From positions 1,381,563-1,445,562 of the forward strand of contig JAMPIL010000001.1 of the NCBI GenBank assembly GCA_023662725.1: 64,000 bases of DNA, in the 5' to 3' direction. The stretch comes from Ruminococcus flavefaciens (GTDB lineage Bacteria > Bacillota > Clostridia > Oscillospirales > Ruminococcaceae). How positions within the stretch are numbered: position 1 is the stretch's first letter; every line of letters starts with the position of its first letter. The notes below the pieces were generated by a model that searched no databases, was not told where the DNA came from, and saw nothing but the letters and a program-made list of their open reading frames with translations. Both the position numbers and the translations under genes were made by a program. Below, one piece after another: positions 1 to 8,310 of this stretch.

Positions 1-439
1 ATACGAAATGCTCGCTGTAATGTCAGCAGAGCATCCTGTTGCAAACGACGACAGTCTTAATTATGCCGAGCTTTCTTCTCAGTATACCGAGCTTTGTCAG
101 GGCGACGATTCCGTTCCGTACATTCCCGGAGCGGTAGAGAAGCTGTTTGCCGAAAACCGTCCGGCAGACGTTCCTGTTAAAAGGGTTTGTATGTTCGACC
201 GTGGAAGCGCACTCGATTTCCTTTTAACCGTTCCGCAGGCTTTCATGCTCGATTCGCCTGTTCCTTCAAGTTTATGCGGAAAATACGGTCTTATCCAGAG
301 AAAATGCGCTTTCAAGGACAACAGTTTTAAAGATATGATCGTCTATTCCTCAGGTCATAAACTCACAGAAAAGGAACTCCAGCTTATAAACAGACTTTAC
401 GAGGTAAGAAATGAAGTTGCTTTTGCTGAATACAAGTAA
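1..439 (+). CDS. Unknown protein, 3' part only
   Basis: The frame is open from the first bases of the window, so this is the C-terminal part (about 145 residues) of a longer gene starting upstream. The visible part is soluble-looking, with no membrane segment or signal. It has a charged C-terminal helix ending in EVAFAEYK. I do not recognise the family. A strong terminator hairpin lies 50 bases after the stop, so it ends its transcription unit and is separate from the nfn operon that follows. Confidence 0.6.
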   Translation, partial: YEMLAVMSAEHPVANDDSLNYAELSSQYTELCQGDDSVPYIPGAVEKLFAENRPADVPVKRVCMFDRGSALDFLLTVPQAFMLDSPVPSSLCGKYGLIQRKCAFKDNSFKDMIVYSSGHKLTEKELQLINRLYEVRNEVAFAEYK

Positions 440-488
440 TTTAGATATGCAATATTTTATATAATAATATTCTTTTTTTAATATGTTT

Positions 489-520
489 GAAGATGTTTTT
501 TTGGAAACATCTTCTTTTTT
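489..520 (+). terminator. Rho-independent terminator
   Basis: A perfect 10-bp stem (489-498 with 505-514) is followed by a run of six T. It ends the unknown gene upstream. Confidence 0.9.
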
Positions 521-590
521 AGTATTGAATTTATTTGCGACACTAAAATTATAATATAAAGAATGGAATATTGTTATTCTTCTGTTATAT

Positions 591-619
591 TTGAAGAAAA
601 AATTAAAATATGATATAAT
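591..619 (+). promoter_or_regulatory. Sigma-A promoter of nfnAB
   Basis: TTGAAG (591-596) and TATAAT (614-619) are spaced 17 bases apart. This predicts a leader of about 85 bases before the nfnA start, containing a small hairpin near 630-648. Confidence 0.7.
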
Positions 620-711
620 TAATGTATATATACACTGCCGATTCCGCAGTAGTTCAACGGCGAGCTGCTGCCGGACAGGTTCTAAATCTATTACGAAGAA
701 GGTATGGACAA

Positions 712-1554
712 ATGTTTGAAATAATTGAGAAAAAAAGTCTTAACCCTACTGTTACTTTAATGAAGATAAACGCTCCCAAAGTTGCCGCAAAGGCAGAACC
801 GGGACAGTTTATTATCCTCAGAACTGACGGCGAGGGTGAGCGTATTCCGCTTACTATCGCTGATTTCGACCGCAGTGAGGGTTCTGTTACCATTATTTTC
901 CAAATAGTCGGCGCTACAACAGAAAAACTTAATCATCTTAACGAGGGCGAATGCCTCCACGATTTTGTAGGACCTCTCGGTAAAGCTACCGAAACAGAAG
1001 GTCTTTCAAAGGTTGCAGTAGTCGGCGGAGGCGTCGGCTGCGCTATCGCTTACCCCGTTGCAAAGAAGCTTCATTCGCTCGGAATAGAGGTTCATTCTAT
1101 CGTTGGATTCAGAAATAAGGATCTCGTAATTCTTGAGGACGAATTCAAGGCTGCTTCATCCAAATTCGTACTTATGTCTGACGATGGCTCCGCCGGAGAA
1201 AAGGGACTTGTTACCGACGCTCTTAAAAAGCTTATCGAAAGCGGTGAAAAATACGACCGTGTTATCACTATCGGTCCGCTTATCATGATGAAATTCGTAT
1301 GCGGACTTACAAAACAGTACGATATCCCGACAGTTGCTTCTATGAATCCGATCATGATCGACGGAACAGGTATGTGCGGCGGATGCCGTTTAACAGTCGG
1401 CGGACAAACCAAGTTTGCCTGCGTTGACGGCCCTGAATTTGACGGTCACCTTATTGATTTCGACGAGGCTATGGCAAGAGGCGCTATGTATAAGGATTTT
1501 GAGCGCAGGGAACACGAAGAAACCTGCAATCTTTTCAAACAGGAGGTAAAGTGA
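712..1554 (+). CDS. nfnA: NfnA, NAD-linked ferredoxin-NADP reductase subunit alpha
   Basis: Small subunit of the electron-bifurcating NADH-dependent reduced ferredoxin:NADP oxidoreductase (also annotated sulfide or dihydroorotate dehydrogenase electron-transfer subunit). It is cytoplasmic and balances NADPH against ferredoxin and NADH. The 280-residue product has an N-terminal FAD-binding barrel, an NAD-binding half with VAVVGGGVGCA (about 101-111), and a [2Fe-2S] segment with C222, C225 and C237 in a DGTGMCGGC context. The start at 712 is chosen because AGAAGG lies 9 bases upstream and the protein then begins like its family. An earlier in-frame ATG at 622 would add 30 unrelated residues. 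It is followed after one base by nfnB. Confidence 0.88.
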   Translation: MFEIIEKKSLNPTVTLMKINAPKVAAKAEPGQFIILRTDGEGERIPLTIADFDRSEGSVTIIFQIVGATTEKLNHLNEGECLHDFVGPLGKATETEGLSKVAVVGGGVGCAIAYPVAKKLHSLGIEVHSIVGFRNKDLVILEDEFKAASSKFVLMSDDGSAGEKGLVTDALKKLIESGEKYDRVITIGPLIMMKFVCGLTKQYDIPTVASMNPIMIDGTGMCGGCRLTVGGQTKFACVDGPEFDGHLIDFDEAMARGAMYKDFERREHEETCNLFKQEVK

Positions 1555-1555
1555 A

Positions 1556-2941
1556 ATGCCTAATATGTCGCTTGTAAAAAATGAAATGCCGGTTCAGGAA
1601 CCGGACGTAAGAAATAAAAACTTCAAGGAAGTTGCTCTTGGCTACACCGAGGAACAGGCTATCGACGAAGCCAAGCGCTGTCTTAACTGCAAAAACAAGC
1701 CATGTTCAAACGGATGTCCTGTACAGATAGATATTCCCGAATTTATTTCCAAGGTCGCAGAGGGAAATTTTGAAGAGGCTTACAAGGTCATCACAAGAGC
1801 AAGTTCGCTTCCTGCTGTCTGTGGAAGAGTATGTCCTCAGGAAACTCAGTGTGAAAGCAAGTGCGTAAGAGGAATCAAGGGCGAACCTGTTGCAATCGGC
1901 AGACTTGAAAGATTCGTTGCCGACTGGCATAATGCCCAGCCTGAAATCAAGATTGAAAAACCGGCTTCAAACGGTCATAAAGCAGCTGTTATCGGCTCAG
2001 GACCTTCTGGTCTTGCCTGTGCGGGCGATCTTGCAAAAAAAGGCTACGACGTTACCGTTTTCGAGGCTCTTCACGTTGCCGGCGGCGTTCTCTCATACGG
2101 AATCCCTGAATTCAGACTGCCCAAAACTATCGTTCAGAAAGAAATTGAAGGACTCAAAGCTCTCGGTGTAAAGATTGAAACGAATACAGTTGTCGGCAAA
2201 ACTGTTTCTGTAGACGAACTTATGAAGCAGGAAGGATTTGAATCGGTATTTATCGGCTCTGGCGCAGGACTTCCGAGATTTATGAACATTCCCGGAGAGA
2301 ACCTTAACGGAGTTTATTCCGCAAACGAATTCCTTACAAGAATCAATCTTATGAAAGCGTACAAAAACGGCAGTTCCACTCCGATAAAAGCCGGAACAAA
2401 GGCTGTTGTAGTCGGCGGAGGAAACGTTGCTATGGACGCTGCCCGCTGTGCAAAAAGACTCGGTGCAGAGGTTTATATCGTTTACAGACGTACCGAAAAT
2501 GAGCTTCCTGCAAGAGCTGAAGAAGTTGAACACGCTAAGGAAGAGGGCATTGTTTTCAAGTTTCTCACTAATCCGACCGAGATCACTTCAACTGAAAATG
2601 GCTGGGTAAAAAGCGTTGTCTGTCAGCAGATGGAACTCTCCGAACCTGACGCTTCCGGCAGAGCAAAGCCTGTTCCGATTCCGGACGCTTTTATCGAAAT
2701 CGACGCAGACTGCGTTATCATGTCTATCGGAACATCACCGAATCCACTTATCAAATCCACTACAGAAGGGCTTGAAACTCAGAAATGGGGCGGAATTATC
2801 GCCGATGACAATGGTCTTACATCTAAAGAGGGCGTTTATGCGGGCGGCGATGCTGTAACAGGCGCTGCTACTGTAATTCTCGCTATGGGTGCAGGTAAAA
2901 AAGCCGCTGCCGCTATGGATGAATATATGCAGAATAAATAA
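1556..2941 (+). CDS. nfnB: NfnB, NADPH-binding flavoprotein subunit beta
   Basis: Large subunit of the Nfn transhydrogenase. It is homologous to glutamate synthase small chains and is often misnamed GltA. The 461 residues begin with a two-cluster [4Fe-4S] domain (cysteine series around 38-50, CLNCKNKPC, and a second around 85-105). An FAD-binding motif GSGPSGLACAG (about 143-153) and an NADPH-binding motif VVGGGNVAMDAARCA (about 283) follow, and the C-terminus carries the family's YAGGDAVTGAATV segment. AGGAGG lies 10 bases upstream of the ATG, inside the end of nfnA, so the two are translationally coupled. With no large glutamate synthase gene next to it, Nfn is preferred over glutamate synthase. 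Confidence 0.88.
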   Translation: MPNMSLVKNEMPVQEPDVRNKNFKEVALGYTEEQAIDEAKRCLNCKNKPCSNGCPVQIDIPEFISKVAEGNFEEAYKVITRASSLPAVCGRVCPQETQCESKCVRGIKGEPVAIGRLERFVADWHNAQPEIKIEKPASNGHKAAVIGSGPSGLACAGDLAKKGYDVTVFEALHVAGGVLSYGIPEFRLPKTIVQKEIEGLKALGVKIETNTVVGKTVSVDELMKQEGFESVFIGSGAGLPRFMNIPGENLNGVYSANEFLTRINLMKAYKNGSSTPIKAGTKAVVVGGGNVAMDAARCAKRLGAEVYIVYRRTENELPARAEEVEHAKEEGIVFKFLTNPTEITSTENGWVKSVVCQQMELSEPDASGRAKPVPIPDAFIEIDADCVIMSIGTSPNPLIKSTTEGLETQKWGGIIADDNGLTSKEGVYAGGDAVTGAATVILAMGAGKKAAAAMDEYMQNK

Positions 2942-3087
2942 TCTTTGATTAATATCTATAAAGGGGACCCGTTACAGACAACGTTGAACCGAGAGCTGGA
3001 ATGCTGTATGTGCCTGCTGAGAATTGCGGACAGGCTGTACATAAGGTAAAATGTAAATGCCAATATAATAAATTCTCACATAATTCG

Positions 3088-3151
3088 GCTGAATTTTCAC
3101 TGATCCAGCCGAATTTTCACTTTTTTCACCTTGACAAAGTGAAAATTCAGC
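3088..3151. promoter_or_regulatory. Operator repeats over the promoter of the AlbA-like gene
   Basis: The 13-mer GCTGAATTTTCAC (3088-3100) recurs with one change at 3108-3120, and as a perfect inverted copy GTGAAAATTCAGC (3139-3151). The inverted copy falls exactly in the 17-base spacer of the promoter at 3131-3159, so a bound protein would block RNA polymerase. The downstream gene encodes a DNA-binding-type protein, so autorepression is the simplest inference. Confidence 0.7.
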
Positions 3152-3159
3152 GTTATAAT
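3131..3159 (+). promoter_or_regulatory. Consensus sigma-A promoter
   Basis: TTGACA (3131-3136), 17-base spacer, TATAAT (3154-3159): both hexamers match consensus exactly. It drives the AlbA-like gene starting at 3188. Confidence 0.85.
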
Positions 3160-3187
3160 AATAAAAAAGTGAAAAGAGGTCGGCAGT

Positions 3188-4477
3188 ATGAATTACGAAA
3201 CTGAAAGTATAGAGTTTAAATTGCGTTTTACTGAGGAAATATACAAGGAAGTCATTGCATTTGCAAATACCGACGGCGGTACTGTTTATGTGGGTATTGA
3301 CGATAGCGGAACCGTGGTCGGGATAGATAATGCTGACGAGGAGCATACCCGTATTTCCAACGGAATACGCGACGCAATTATGCCTGACGTTACGATGTTC
3401 GTTCGTTTCACGATACAAGAAAACAAAGTACTTAAAATAACAGTAAACGAGGGAACGAACAAGCCGTATTACCTGCGCTCAAAAGGCTTGAAGCCAAACG
3501 GAGTTTATGTTCGACAGGGAGCATCTTCCGCTCCGGCTTCCCATGAACTGATAAGGCAACTGATAAAACAAAACGACGGAGATACTTTTGAGGACTCCCG
3601 TTCTTTGGAACAGGAGCTTACCTTTGAAACAGCGGCAAAATCTTTTGACCGGTACGGAGTAGAGTTCTCGCCTAAGAAATATTCTGCGCTGGGAATCACT
3701 CAGCTTTCATCGGGGCTTTATTCCGATCTGGGACTTTTATTGTCAGATCAGTGCCTTCACACCATAAAAATTGCAGTATTCAGCGATGACGCTAAGACCG
3801 TATTTAAAGACAGCAAGGAATTCGGGGGCTCGGTATTTGCTCAGCTTGACAGCGCATTTGATTACCTTATGCTCTGCAATAAAACTGCGGCAAGCTTTAA
3901 AGGTCTGGAGCGTATTGAACGCTCTGAATATCCAGAAGCTGCTATCAGAGAGGCTCTGCTGAATGCCATAGTTCATCGTGACTACAGCTTCAGCGGCAGC
4001 ATAATCATTAATGTGACCGACAGCGAAATGGAGTTTATCTCAATAGGCGGACTTCTCCCAGGTCTTTCCTCCGACGATATACGCAGCGGAATTTCTCAGC
4101 CCAGAAACAAAAAGCTTGCCGAAGTTTTCCACCGCCTGCATCTTATCGAATCCTACGGCACCGGTATCCGCCGTATCTATGATAACTATAAAAACTGTGC
4201 CCAACAGCCTCGCATAGAGATTACAAGCAATACCTTCAAAATGATACTGCCTAATACTAATTCTTCTGCGAATAACGATAAACAAACTGCTACGCATATT
4301 AATGCTCAGATGCAGAAGGTTCTGGATCGTGTAAACGAGTACGGAGCAATAACCGAGAAAGAGATCGGCGAGTTACTGGGCGTAAAGAGCACTCGTTCAT
4401 ATAACATAGCAAATGAGATGTGCAAGCTTGGACTGCTGAAATCAGAGGGAAGAGGAAAAAACAAGCGATATCATTAG
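3188..4477 (+). CDS. AlbA_2/Schlafen-domain ATP-binding regulator
   Basis: The 429 residues have three parts. There is an N-terminal Schlafen AlbA_2 domain (about 1-115; ESIEFKLRF, then FANTDGGTVYVGIDD). A GHKL-type ATP-binding domain follows (about 230-345; REALLNAIVHRDYS carries the N-box asparagine). A C-terminal winged-helix (about 365-429; ITEKEIGELLGVKSTRSYN) ends the protein. This architecture is usually annotated 'RecG-like' or 'ATP-binding protein' and is thought to regulate transcription or act in defence or stress; its biochemical role is not settled. AGAGG precedes the ATG. The gene stands alone with a consensus promoter covered by inverted operator repeats, which suggests tight, probably autogenous, control. 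Confidence 0.8.
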   Translation: MNYETESIEFKLRFTEEIYKEVIAFANTDGGTVYVGIDDSGTVVGIDNADEEHTRISNGIRDAIMPDVTMFVRFTIQENKVLKITVNEGTNKPYYLRSKGLKPNGVYVRQGASSAPASHELIRQLIKQNDGDTFEDSRSLEQELTFETAAKSFDRYGVEFSPKKYSALGITQLSSGLYSDLGLLLSDQCLHTIKIAVFSDDAKTVFKDSKEFGGSVFAQLDSAFDYLMLCNKTAASFKGLERIERSEYPEAAIREALLNAIVHRDYSFSGSIIINVTDSEMEFISIGGLLPGLSSDDIRSGISQPRNKKLAEVFHRLHLIESYGTGIRRIYDNYKNCAQQPRIEITSNTFKMILPNTNSSANNDKQTATHINAQMQKVLDRVNEYGAITEKEIGELLGVKSTRSYNIANEMCKLGLLKSEGRGKNKRYH

Positions 4478-4525
4478 TTTTGTCTGATTATGCATTAAAT
4501 ATTTGGAATTTTACAAAAGTATTTT

Positions 4526-4601
4526 AAAAATATGCAATTTAGCTTTCTGGCAGGCTATAAAAATATGCAAAAACAATTCTAAAACGGTCTTAAAATATGC
4601 A
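4526..4601. repeat. Three direct AAAATATGCA repeats, 32-33 bp period
   Basis: AAAAATATGCA at 4526-4536 and 4559-4569, and AAAATATGCA at 4592-4601. The period is close to three helical turns, and the last copy ends 8 bases before the -35 box of the DUF4143 gene. This looks like an activator or repressor array; what binds is unknown. Confidence 0.55.
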
Positions 4602-4608
4602 TTTTTTA

Positions 4609-4637
4609 TTGACGGCTTGGATATAATATGATATAAT
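4609..4637 (+). promoter_or_regulatory. Sigma-A promoter of the DUF4143 ATPase gene
   Basis: TTGACG (4609-4614), 17-base spacer, TATAAT (4632-4637), 22 bases before the start codon. Confidence 0.75.
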
Positions 4638-4658
4638 ATATCTGACGGAGGTATAATT

Positions 4659-5957
4659 ATGCTTAAACGAAAGTTTTATGACACGCTTATTGAATGGAAA
4701 AATAATAATAATCAGTCCTGCCTGCTGGTAAAGGGCGCAAGGCAGATCGGTAAAACTTACATTATTGATTATTTCGGAAAAAATAATTATACAAGCTATA
4801 TTTATATTAATTTTATTGAATCTCCTCAGACAAAGGACATCTTTAACGACGAACTTTCCGCAGAGGAGATATACAAAAGAATGACTCTTATCATGCCGGA
4901 AATCAAATTTGTGGAAAACAATACGCTGATTTTCCTCGATGAAATTCAGGAATGTCCCAATGCAAGAACGGCGCTAAAGTTTCTTGCAATCGACGGTCGT
5001 TTTGACGTTGTGGCGTCGGGCTCGCTGCTGGGGATAAGCTATCGTGAAGTGCCTTCTATCCCTGTGGGATATGAAACTCAGGTGGAAATGTATTCTCTGG
5101 ATTTTGAAGAATACCTGTGGGCAATAGGATATGAAGAATCCAAGATCAGTATCCTGAAAGAGTACTTTGATAAGCAGGAAAAGGTTCCCGAGGCTGTTCA
5201 TAACACAATGATGAAGCATCTTCGGGAGTACATTACAGTCGGAGGAATGCCTGCGGTTGTAAATCAGTTTATAAGAAACAAGCATTTCGGAGAGGTCCAG
5301 GAACAGCAGCAGCGAATTCTTGACAGCTATTTTGACGATATATCCAAGTACGCTTCCAAAACCGAAAAGCCGAAAGTCAAAAACTGCTATTTATCAGTTC
5401 CGAAACAGCTTGCAAAGGAGAATAAGAAATTTCAGTTTTCCGTAGTTGAAAAAAAAGCTACTGCAAGAAAATACGAAAACAGCGTTGAATGGCTGAGTGA
5501 CGCTAATCTTGTACGGCTTTGCTATAATGTCAGCACTCCCGAATTTCCTCTTGCCGCCTATGAAAAAGGCGAGCAGTACAAAATGTACCTTTCCGATATA
5601 GGCTTGCTTGTTGCTTTGTACGGATTTGAGATCAAAAAGACGATCATAGACGACACTCTCAGCGGCAATGCAAAAGGCGGAATTTATGAAAATCTCATTG
5701 CCGATATGCTAATAAAGCGAGGCTATAAGCTTAATTATTATCGCACAGACAACGGTTCGGTCGAGGTTGAGTTTTTAATTTCAAAGGACGCAAAAATAAT
5801 TCCCATTGAGGTAAAAGCGAACAACGGCTCAACGGTCTCGCTTAATGAAATGCTGAAAAGGAACGATATTCCTTACGGATATAAGCTCATTTCCGGCAAT
5901 GTCGGCGTAAATGACAAGAAAATTGTAATGCCGCTTTATATGGCTATGTTTTTGTGA
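4659..5957 (+). CDS. AAA ATPase with DUF4143 nuclease-like domain
   Basis: The 432-residue protein has an N-terminal AAA ATPase with Walker A GARQIGKT (26-33) and Walker B LIFLDE (about 90-95). The C-terminal DUF4143 region contains EVEFLI and PIEVKAN, the signature of the restriction-like (PD-(D/E)XK) fold found in this family. The family is common in anaerobes and host-associated bacteria, often in several copies per genome, and its substrate is unknown; a role in defence or in protein or nucleic-acid handling has been proposed. A CGGAGG ribosome binding site precedes the ATG. The gene is monocistronic with its own promoter and upstream iterons. Confidence 0.82.
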   Translation: MLKRKFYDTLIEWKNNNNQSCLLVKGARQIGKTYIIDYFGKNNYTSYIYINFIESPQTKDIFNDELSAEEIYKRMTLIMPEIKFVENNTLIFLDEIQECPNARTALKFLAIDGRFDVVASGSLLGISYREVPSIPVGYETQVEMYSLDFEEYLWAIGYEESKISILKEYFDKQEKVPEAVHNTMMKHLREYITVGGMPAVVNQFIRNKHFGEVQEQQQRILDSYFDDISKYASKTEKPKVKNCYLSVPKQLAKENKKFQFSVVEKKATARKYENSVEWLSDANLVRLCYNVSTPEFPLAAYEKGEQYKMYLSDIGLLVALYGFEIKKTIIDDTLSGNAKGGIYENLIADMLIKRGYKLNYYRTDNGSVEVEFLISKDAKIIPIEVKANNGSTVSLNEMLKRNDIPYGYKLISGNVGVNDKKIVMPLYMAMFL

Positions 5958-5965
5958 GCGGATAG

Positions 5966-6066
5966 TATAAGTTTTTGAGCAGCCAATCAAATCCAAAAAA
6001 ATCGGCAGAAACGAGCCTTGTCCGTGCGGCAGCGGAAAGAAATATAAGAAGTGCTGCGGAAGGTAA
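5966..6066 (+). pseudogene. Orphan SEC-C zinc-motif remnant
   Basis: Directly after the ATPase gene, another frame encodes a textbook SEC-C metal-binding tail: [20 protein letters not shown], ending in TAA at 6064. SEC-C is normally the C-terminal tail of SecA or of other multidomain proteins. Here a TAG stands only about 33 codons upstream and no ATG with a ribosome site precedes it. It is therefore read as the left-over 3' end of a lost gene. Confidence 0.7.
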
Positions 6067-6087
6067 GTAAATATATTCCGAAACAAA

Positions 6088-6123
6088 ACGCCCGAAGTAC
6101 CTGCAAAGATACTTCGGGCGTTT
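6088..6123. terminator. Bidirectional terminator
   Basis: An 11-bp perfect stem (6089-6099 with 6110-6120) is flanked by A-rich sequence on the left and TTT on the right. It lies between the converging DUF4143 and PadR genes. Confidence 0.8.
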
Positions 6124-6132
6124 CCTATGCTC

Positions 6133-6663
6133 TCAATTATCAAAATCCTTTTTCAATTCCCTTATCCAATCCTCGATAGCCCGCACCAGCATAAACTGCT
6201 GACGTAATACAGCCATACCCATTTCGGGAATCTCAGGCATATCGCTCTTTGCGGAAATGTTCTTTTCGATCTGCTGTTTTAATGAGCGGACATTATCTTC
6301 AATACGGTTCAGACACAGTATCTGCTCGTCTGAGGGAAGGCTCATTAAATTTACGATAACGGCATTGAAGTCCAGCAGAATATTGATAGGCTTAGCGGAA
6401 ATGTCAAGCATAAGCTTTTCAAATTCGGCTTCTCCTGCGAGAGTCAAAGAGTATACGGCTTTTTCAGCCATGTTGCCCTCTTTTGTAGCCGTGCCTTTGA
6501 TAAGTCCCTTTTCCTCGAGTTGTATTACTTTCTTGTAAATCGAGGGAGTGCTTATTTTCACCCATCTGGATATGTTGCGATATTCCACCTGTTTCTGGAT
6601 ATCGTATGCACTCAAAGCCTTGTTTTTTAACATTCCCAAAACAATTAAATCTATCGTAGCCAA
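6133..6663 (-). CDS. PadR-family transcriptional regulator
   Basis: A 176-residue PadR repressor. The N-terminal winged helix (about 1-85; LIVLGMLKNKALSAYDIQK then STPSIYKKVIQLEEKGLIKG) is followed by a coiled C-terminal dimerisation part (about 100-176; LKQQIEKNIS). It is divergent from a MATE pump, and the shared gap contains three TATAGTA-type palindromes, one on the pump promoter. The likely role is repressing the pump until an inducer (drug or phenolic) binds. Confidence 0.85.
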   Translation of the reverse strand: MATIDLIVLGMLKNKALSAYDIQKQVEYRNISRWVKISTPSIYKKVIQLEEKGLIKGTATKEGNMAEKAVYSLTLAGEAEFEKLMLDISAKPINILLDFNAVIVNLMSLPSDEQILCLNRIEDNVRSLKQQIEKNISAKSDMPEIPEMGMAVLRQQFMLVRAIEDWIRELKKDFDN

Positions 6664-6682
6664 AAAAATTCTCCTTTCTCTA

Positions 6683-6711
6683 TTGACAAATACTATAATT
6701 TATAGTATTAT
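6683..6711 (+). promoter_or_regulatory. Promoter of the MATE gene, overlapped by operator
   Basis: TTGACA (6683-6688), 17-base spacer, TATTAT (6706-6711). The spacer is almost entirely the palindrome at 6690-6708. Confidence 0.65.
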
Positions 6712-6772
6712 ATTTTATAGCACTATAAATTATTTGAAATTGCGGCCGCTTGTTCTATTTTATAGTACTATA
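6690..6772. promoter_or_regulatory. Three palindromic operators between padR-like and MATE genes
   Basis: Site 1 is a 9-bp perfect inverted repeat with one central base (6690-6708, ATACTATAA/TTATAGTAT). Site 2 is TATAGCACTATA (6716-6727). Site 3 is the perfect palindrome TATAGTACTATA (6761-6772). The shared core TATAGNNCTATA fits a dimeric winged-helix protein, most simply the adjacent PadR protein. Confidence 0.65.
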
Positions 6773-6808
6773 TTTTACACCTTGTGTCAAGTCAAAGGAG
6801 TGTTAAAA

Positions 6809-8188
6809 ATGAGTGAACGTAATAAAAAATTAGAACTGCTGGGCAGTGCGCCGATACCAAAAGCCCTCATAGCGCTTGGCGTACCTATTATGATAGGTAT
6901 GCTTATAAATGCGCTTTATAATCTGGCGGACGCCTACTTTGTGGGAGGATTGGGTGAGAGCCAGATGGGAGCGATCTCTGTCGTTTTTCCTTTGGGGCAG
7001 GTAGTTGTGGGTTTAGGTCTGATGTTCGGCAACGGAGCGGCATCGTATCTTTCAAGACTTTTGGGGCGTGGAGATAAAGACACGGCAAACCAAACAGCCA
7101 GCACCGCTTTGTACAGCAGCGTTACGATCGGAGCAGTTATCATACTGCTTGCCGCAGTATTTCTGAAACCAATCTTGAATATGCTGGGAGCAACGGATAC
7201 AATTATGCCCTATGCTCTGAAATATGCAAGGATATATGTGATTTCGTGTATCTTCAACGTTTTCAATGTAACAATGAACAACATTGTGTCAAGCGAGGGA
7301 GCCGCCAAAACGACAATGTGCGCCTTGCTGTCGGGAGCCGTTTTGAACATAGGGTTGGATCCGCTGTTCATTTATGCTCTTGATTTGGGAGTGACCGGTG
7401 CAGCGATAGCCACAGCAATCTCTCAATTTATTTCTACCTTGGTTTATCTGACCTATGTTCTCAGGAAAAAGAGTGCATTTACATTCAGTATCAAAGCGTT
7501 CAGACCCACAAAAGAAATTATGTCGGAAATATTGAAAATCGGCATGCCTACTCTGGCGTTTCAGATTCTTACAAGCCTTTCAATTACGCTTATCAACCGT
7601 GCCGCAAAGGGTTACGGAGATGCGGCTATTGCAGGAATGGGGGCTGTCACAAGAATTACGTCTATGGGAACTTTAGTTGTATTTGGATTTCTCAAAGGCT
7701 TTCAGCCCGTTGCAGGATTTAGTTACGGTGCAAAGAAATTTGACCGTCTTAGGCAAGCAATAAAAACCTCGATTTTGTGGTCGACGATTTTCTGCGTAGT
7801 TGCGGGGCTTATAATGGCTTTATTTTCCCCACAGATCATTTCCTGGTTTGGCGAGGGCAATACGACTATGATTTCCATAGGTAAAAAATCTCTTACAGCA
7901 AACGGATTTTCATTTATGCTGTTCGGATTTTATACGGTATATTCCTCTCTGCTGCTTGCTCTGGGAAAAGGTTCAGCGGGCTTTATTATCGGAGCATTAA
8001 GACAGGGAATTTGCTTTGTTCCGCTTATTCTTGTTCTTCCAATGGTATGGGGACTTAACGGGATCTTGTATGCACAGCCGATAGCGGACGTTGTTTCTGC
8101 ATTGATTACGGCTTTTATGGCGGTTAAACTACATAGAGAATTGGCGCTTGAGGAAGAAATCAGTAAAGCTGATAATTTGCAAGTATAA
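6809..8188 (+). CDS. MATE-family multidrug efflux transporter
   Basis: The 459-residue integral membrane protein has about 12 hydrophobic segments and the MatE repeat pattern (two halves, each opening PxxIGMLINALYNLADAYFVG-like or MGAVTRITSMGTLVVFGFLKG-like). It is a cation-coupled drug exporter in the cytoplasmic membrane. The frame is open further upstream, but the start at 6809 has AAAGGAG 8 bases before it and gives the normal family N-terminus. It is divergent from the PadR gene, with operators between. Only the substrate is unknown. Confidence 0.88.
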   Translation: MSERNKKLELLGSAPIPKALIALGVPIMIGMLINALYNLADAYFVGGLGESQMGAISVVFPLGQVVVGLGLMFGNGAASYLSRLLGRGDKDTANQTASTALYSSVTIGAVIILLAAVFLKPILNMLGATDTIMPYALKYARIYVISCIFNVFNVTMNNIVSSEGAAKTTMCALLSGAVLNIGLDPLFIYALDLGVTGAAIATAISQFISTLVYLTYVLRKKSAFTFSIKAFRPTKEIMSEILKIGMPTLAFQILTSLSITLINRAAKGYGDAAIAGMGAVTRITSMGTLVVFGFLKGFQPVAGFSYGAKKFDRLRQAIKTSILWSTIFCVVAGLIMALFSPQIISWFGEGNTTMISIGKKSLTANGFSFMLFGFYTVYSSLLLALGKGSAGFIIGALRQGICFVPLILVLPMVWGLNGILYAQPIADVVSALITAFMAVKLHRELALEEEISKADNLQV

Positions 8189-8236
8189 AATCCTAGCTTG
8201 TGTCAAAGTACACAGTAATCAGTAAAATACAGAGAT

Positions 8237-8280
8237 GGTGCGTAACAAATCGGGTATTCCGAAACGTTACGCACCTGTTT
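8237..8280 (+). terminator. Terminator-like hairpin built from GTGCGTAAC repeats
   Basis: GGTGCGTAAC (8237-8246) pairs with GTTACGCACC (8266-8275), followed by TGTTTTAGTTT. It ends the MATE transcript. The arm matches a short motif found in several other gaps of this window. Confidence 0.65.
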
Positions 8281-8310
8281 TAGTTTATAGGATAGATCAA
8301 ATTTTCCCGA

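Noticed and set aside
622-711. Upstream extension of the nfnA frame
   Set aside because: The ATG at 622 lies just after the -10 box (614-619), so it would be at or upstream of the transcription start. The ribosome site and family N-terminus both fit the ATG at 712.
2960-2990. Further copy of the mosaic repeat after nfnB
   Set aside because: Only a short AAAGGGGACC string resembles the first module; no paired arms or other modules follow.
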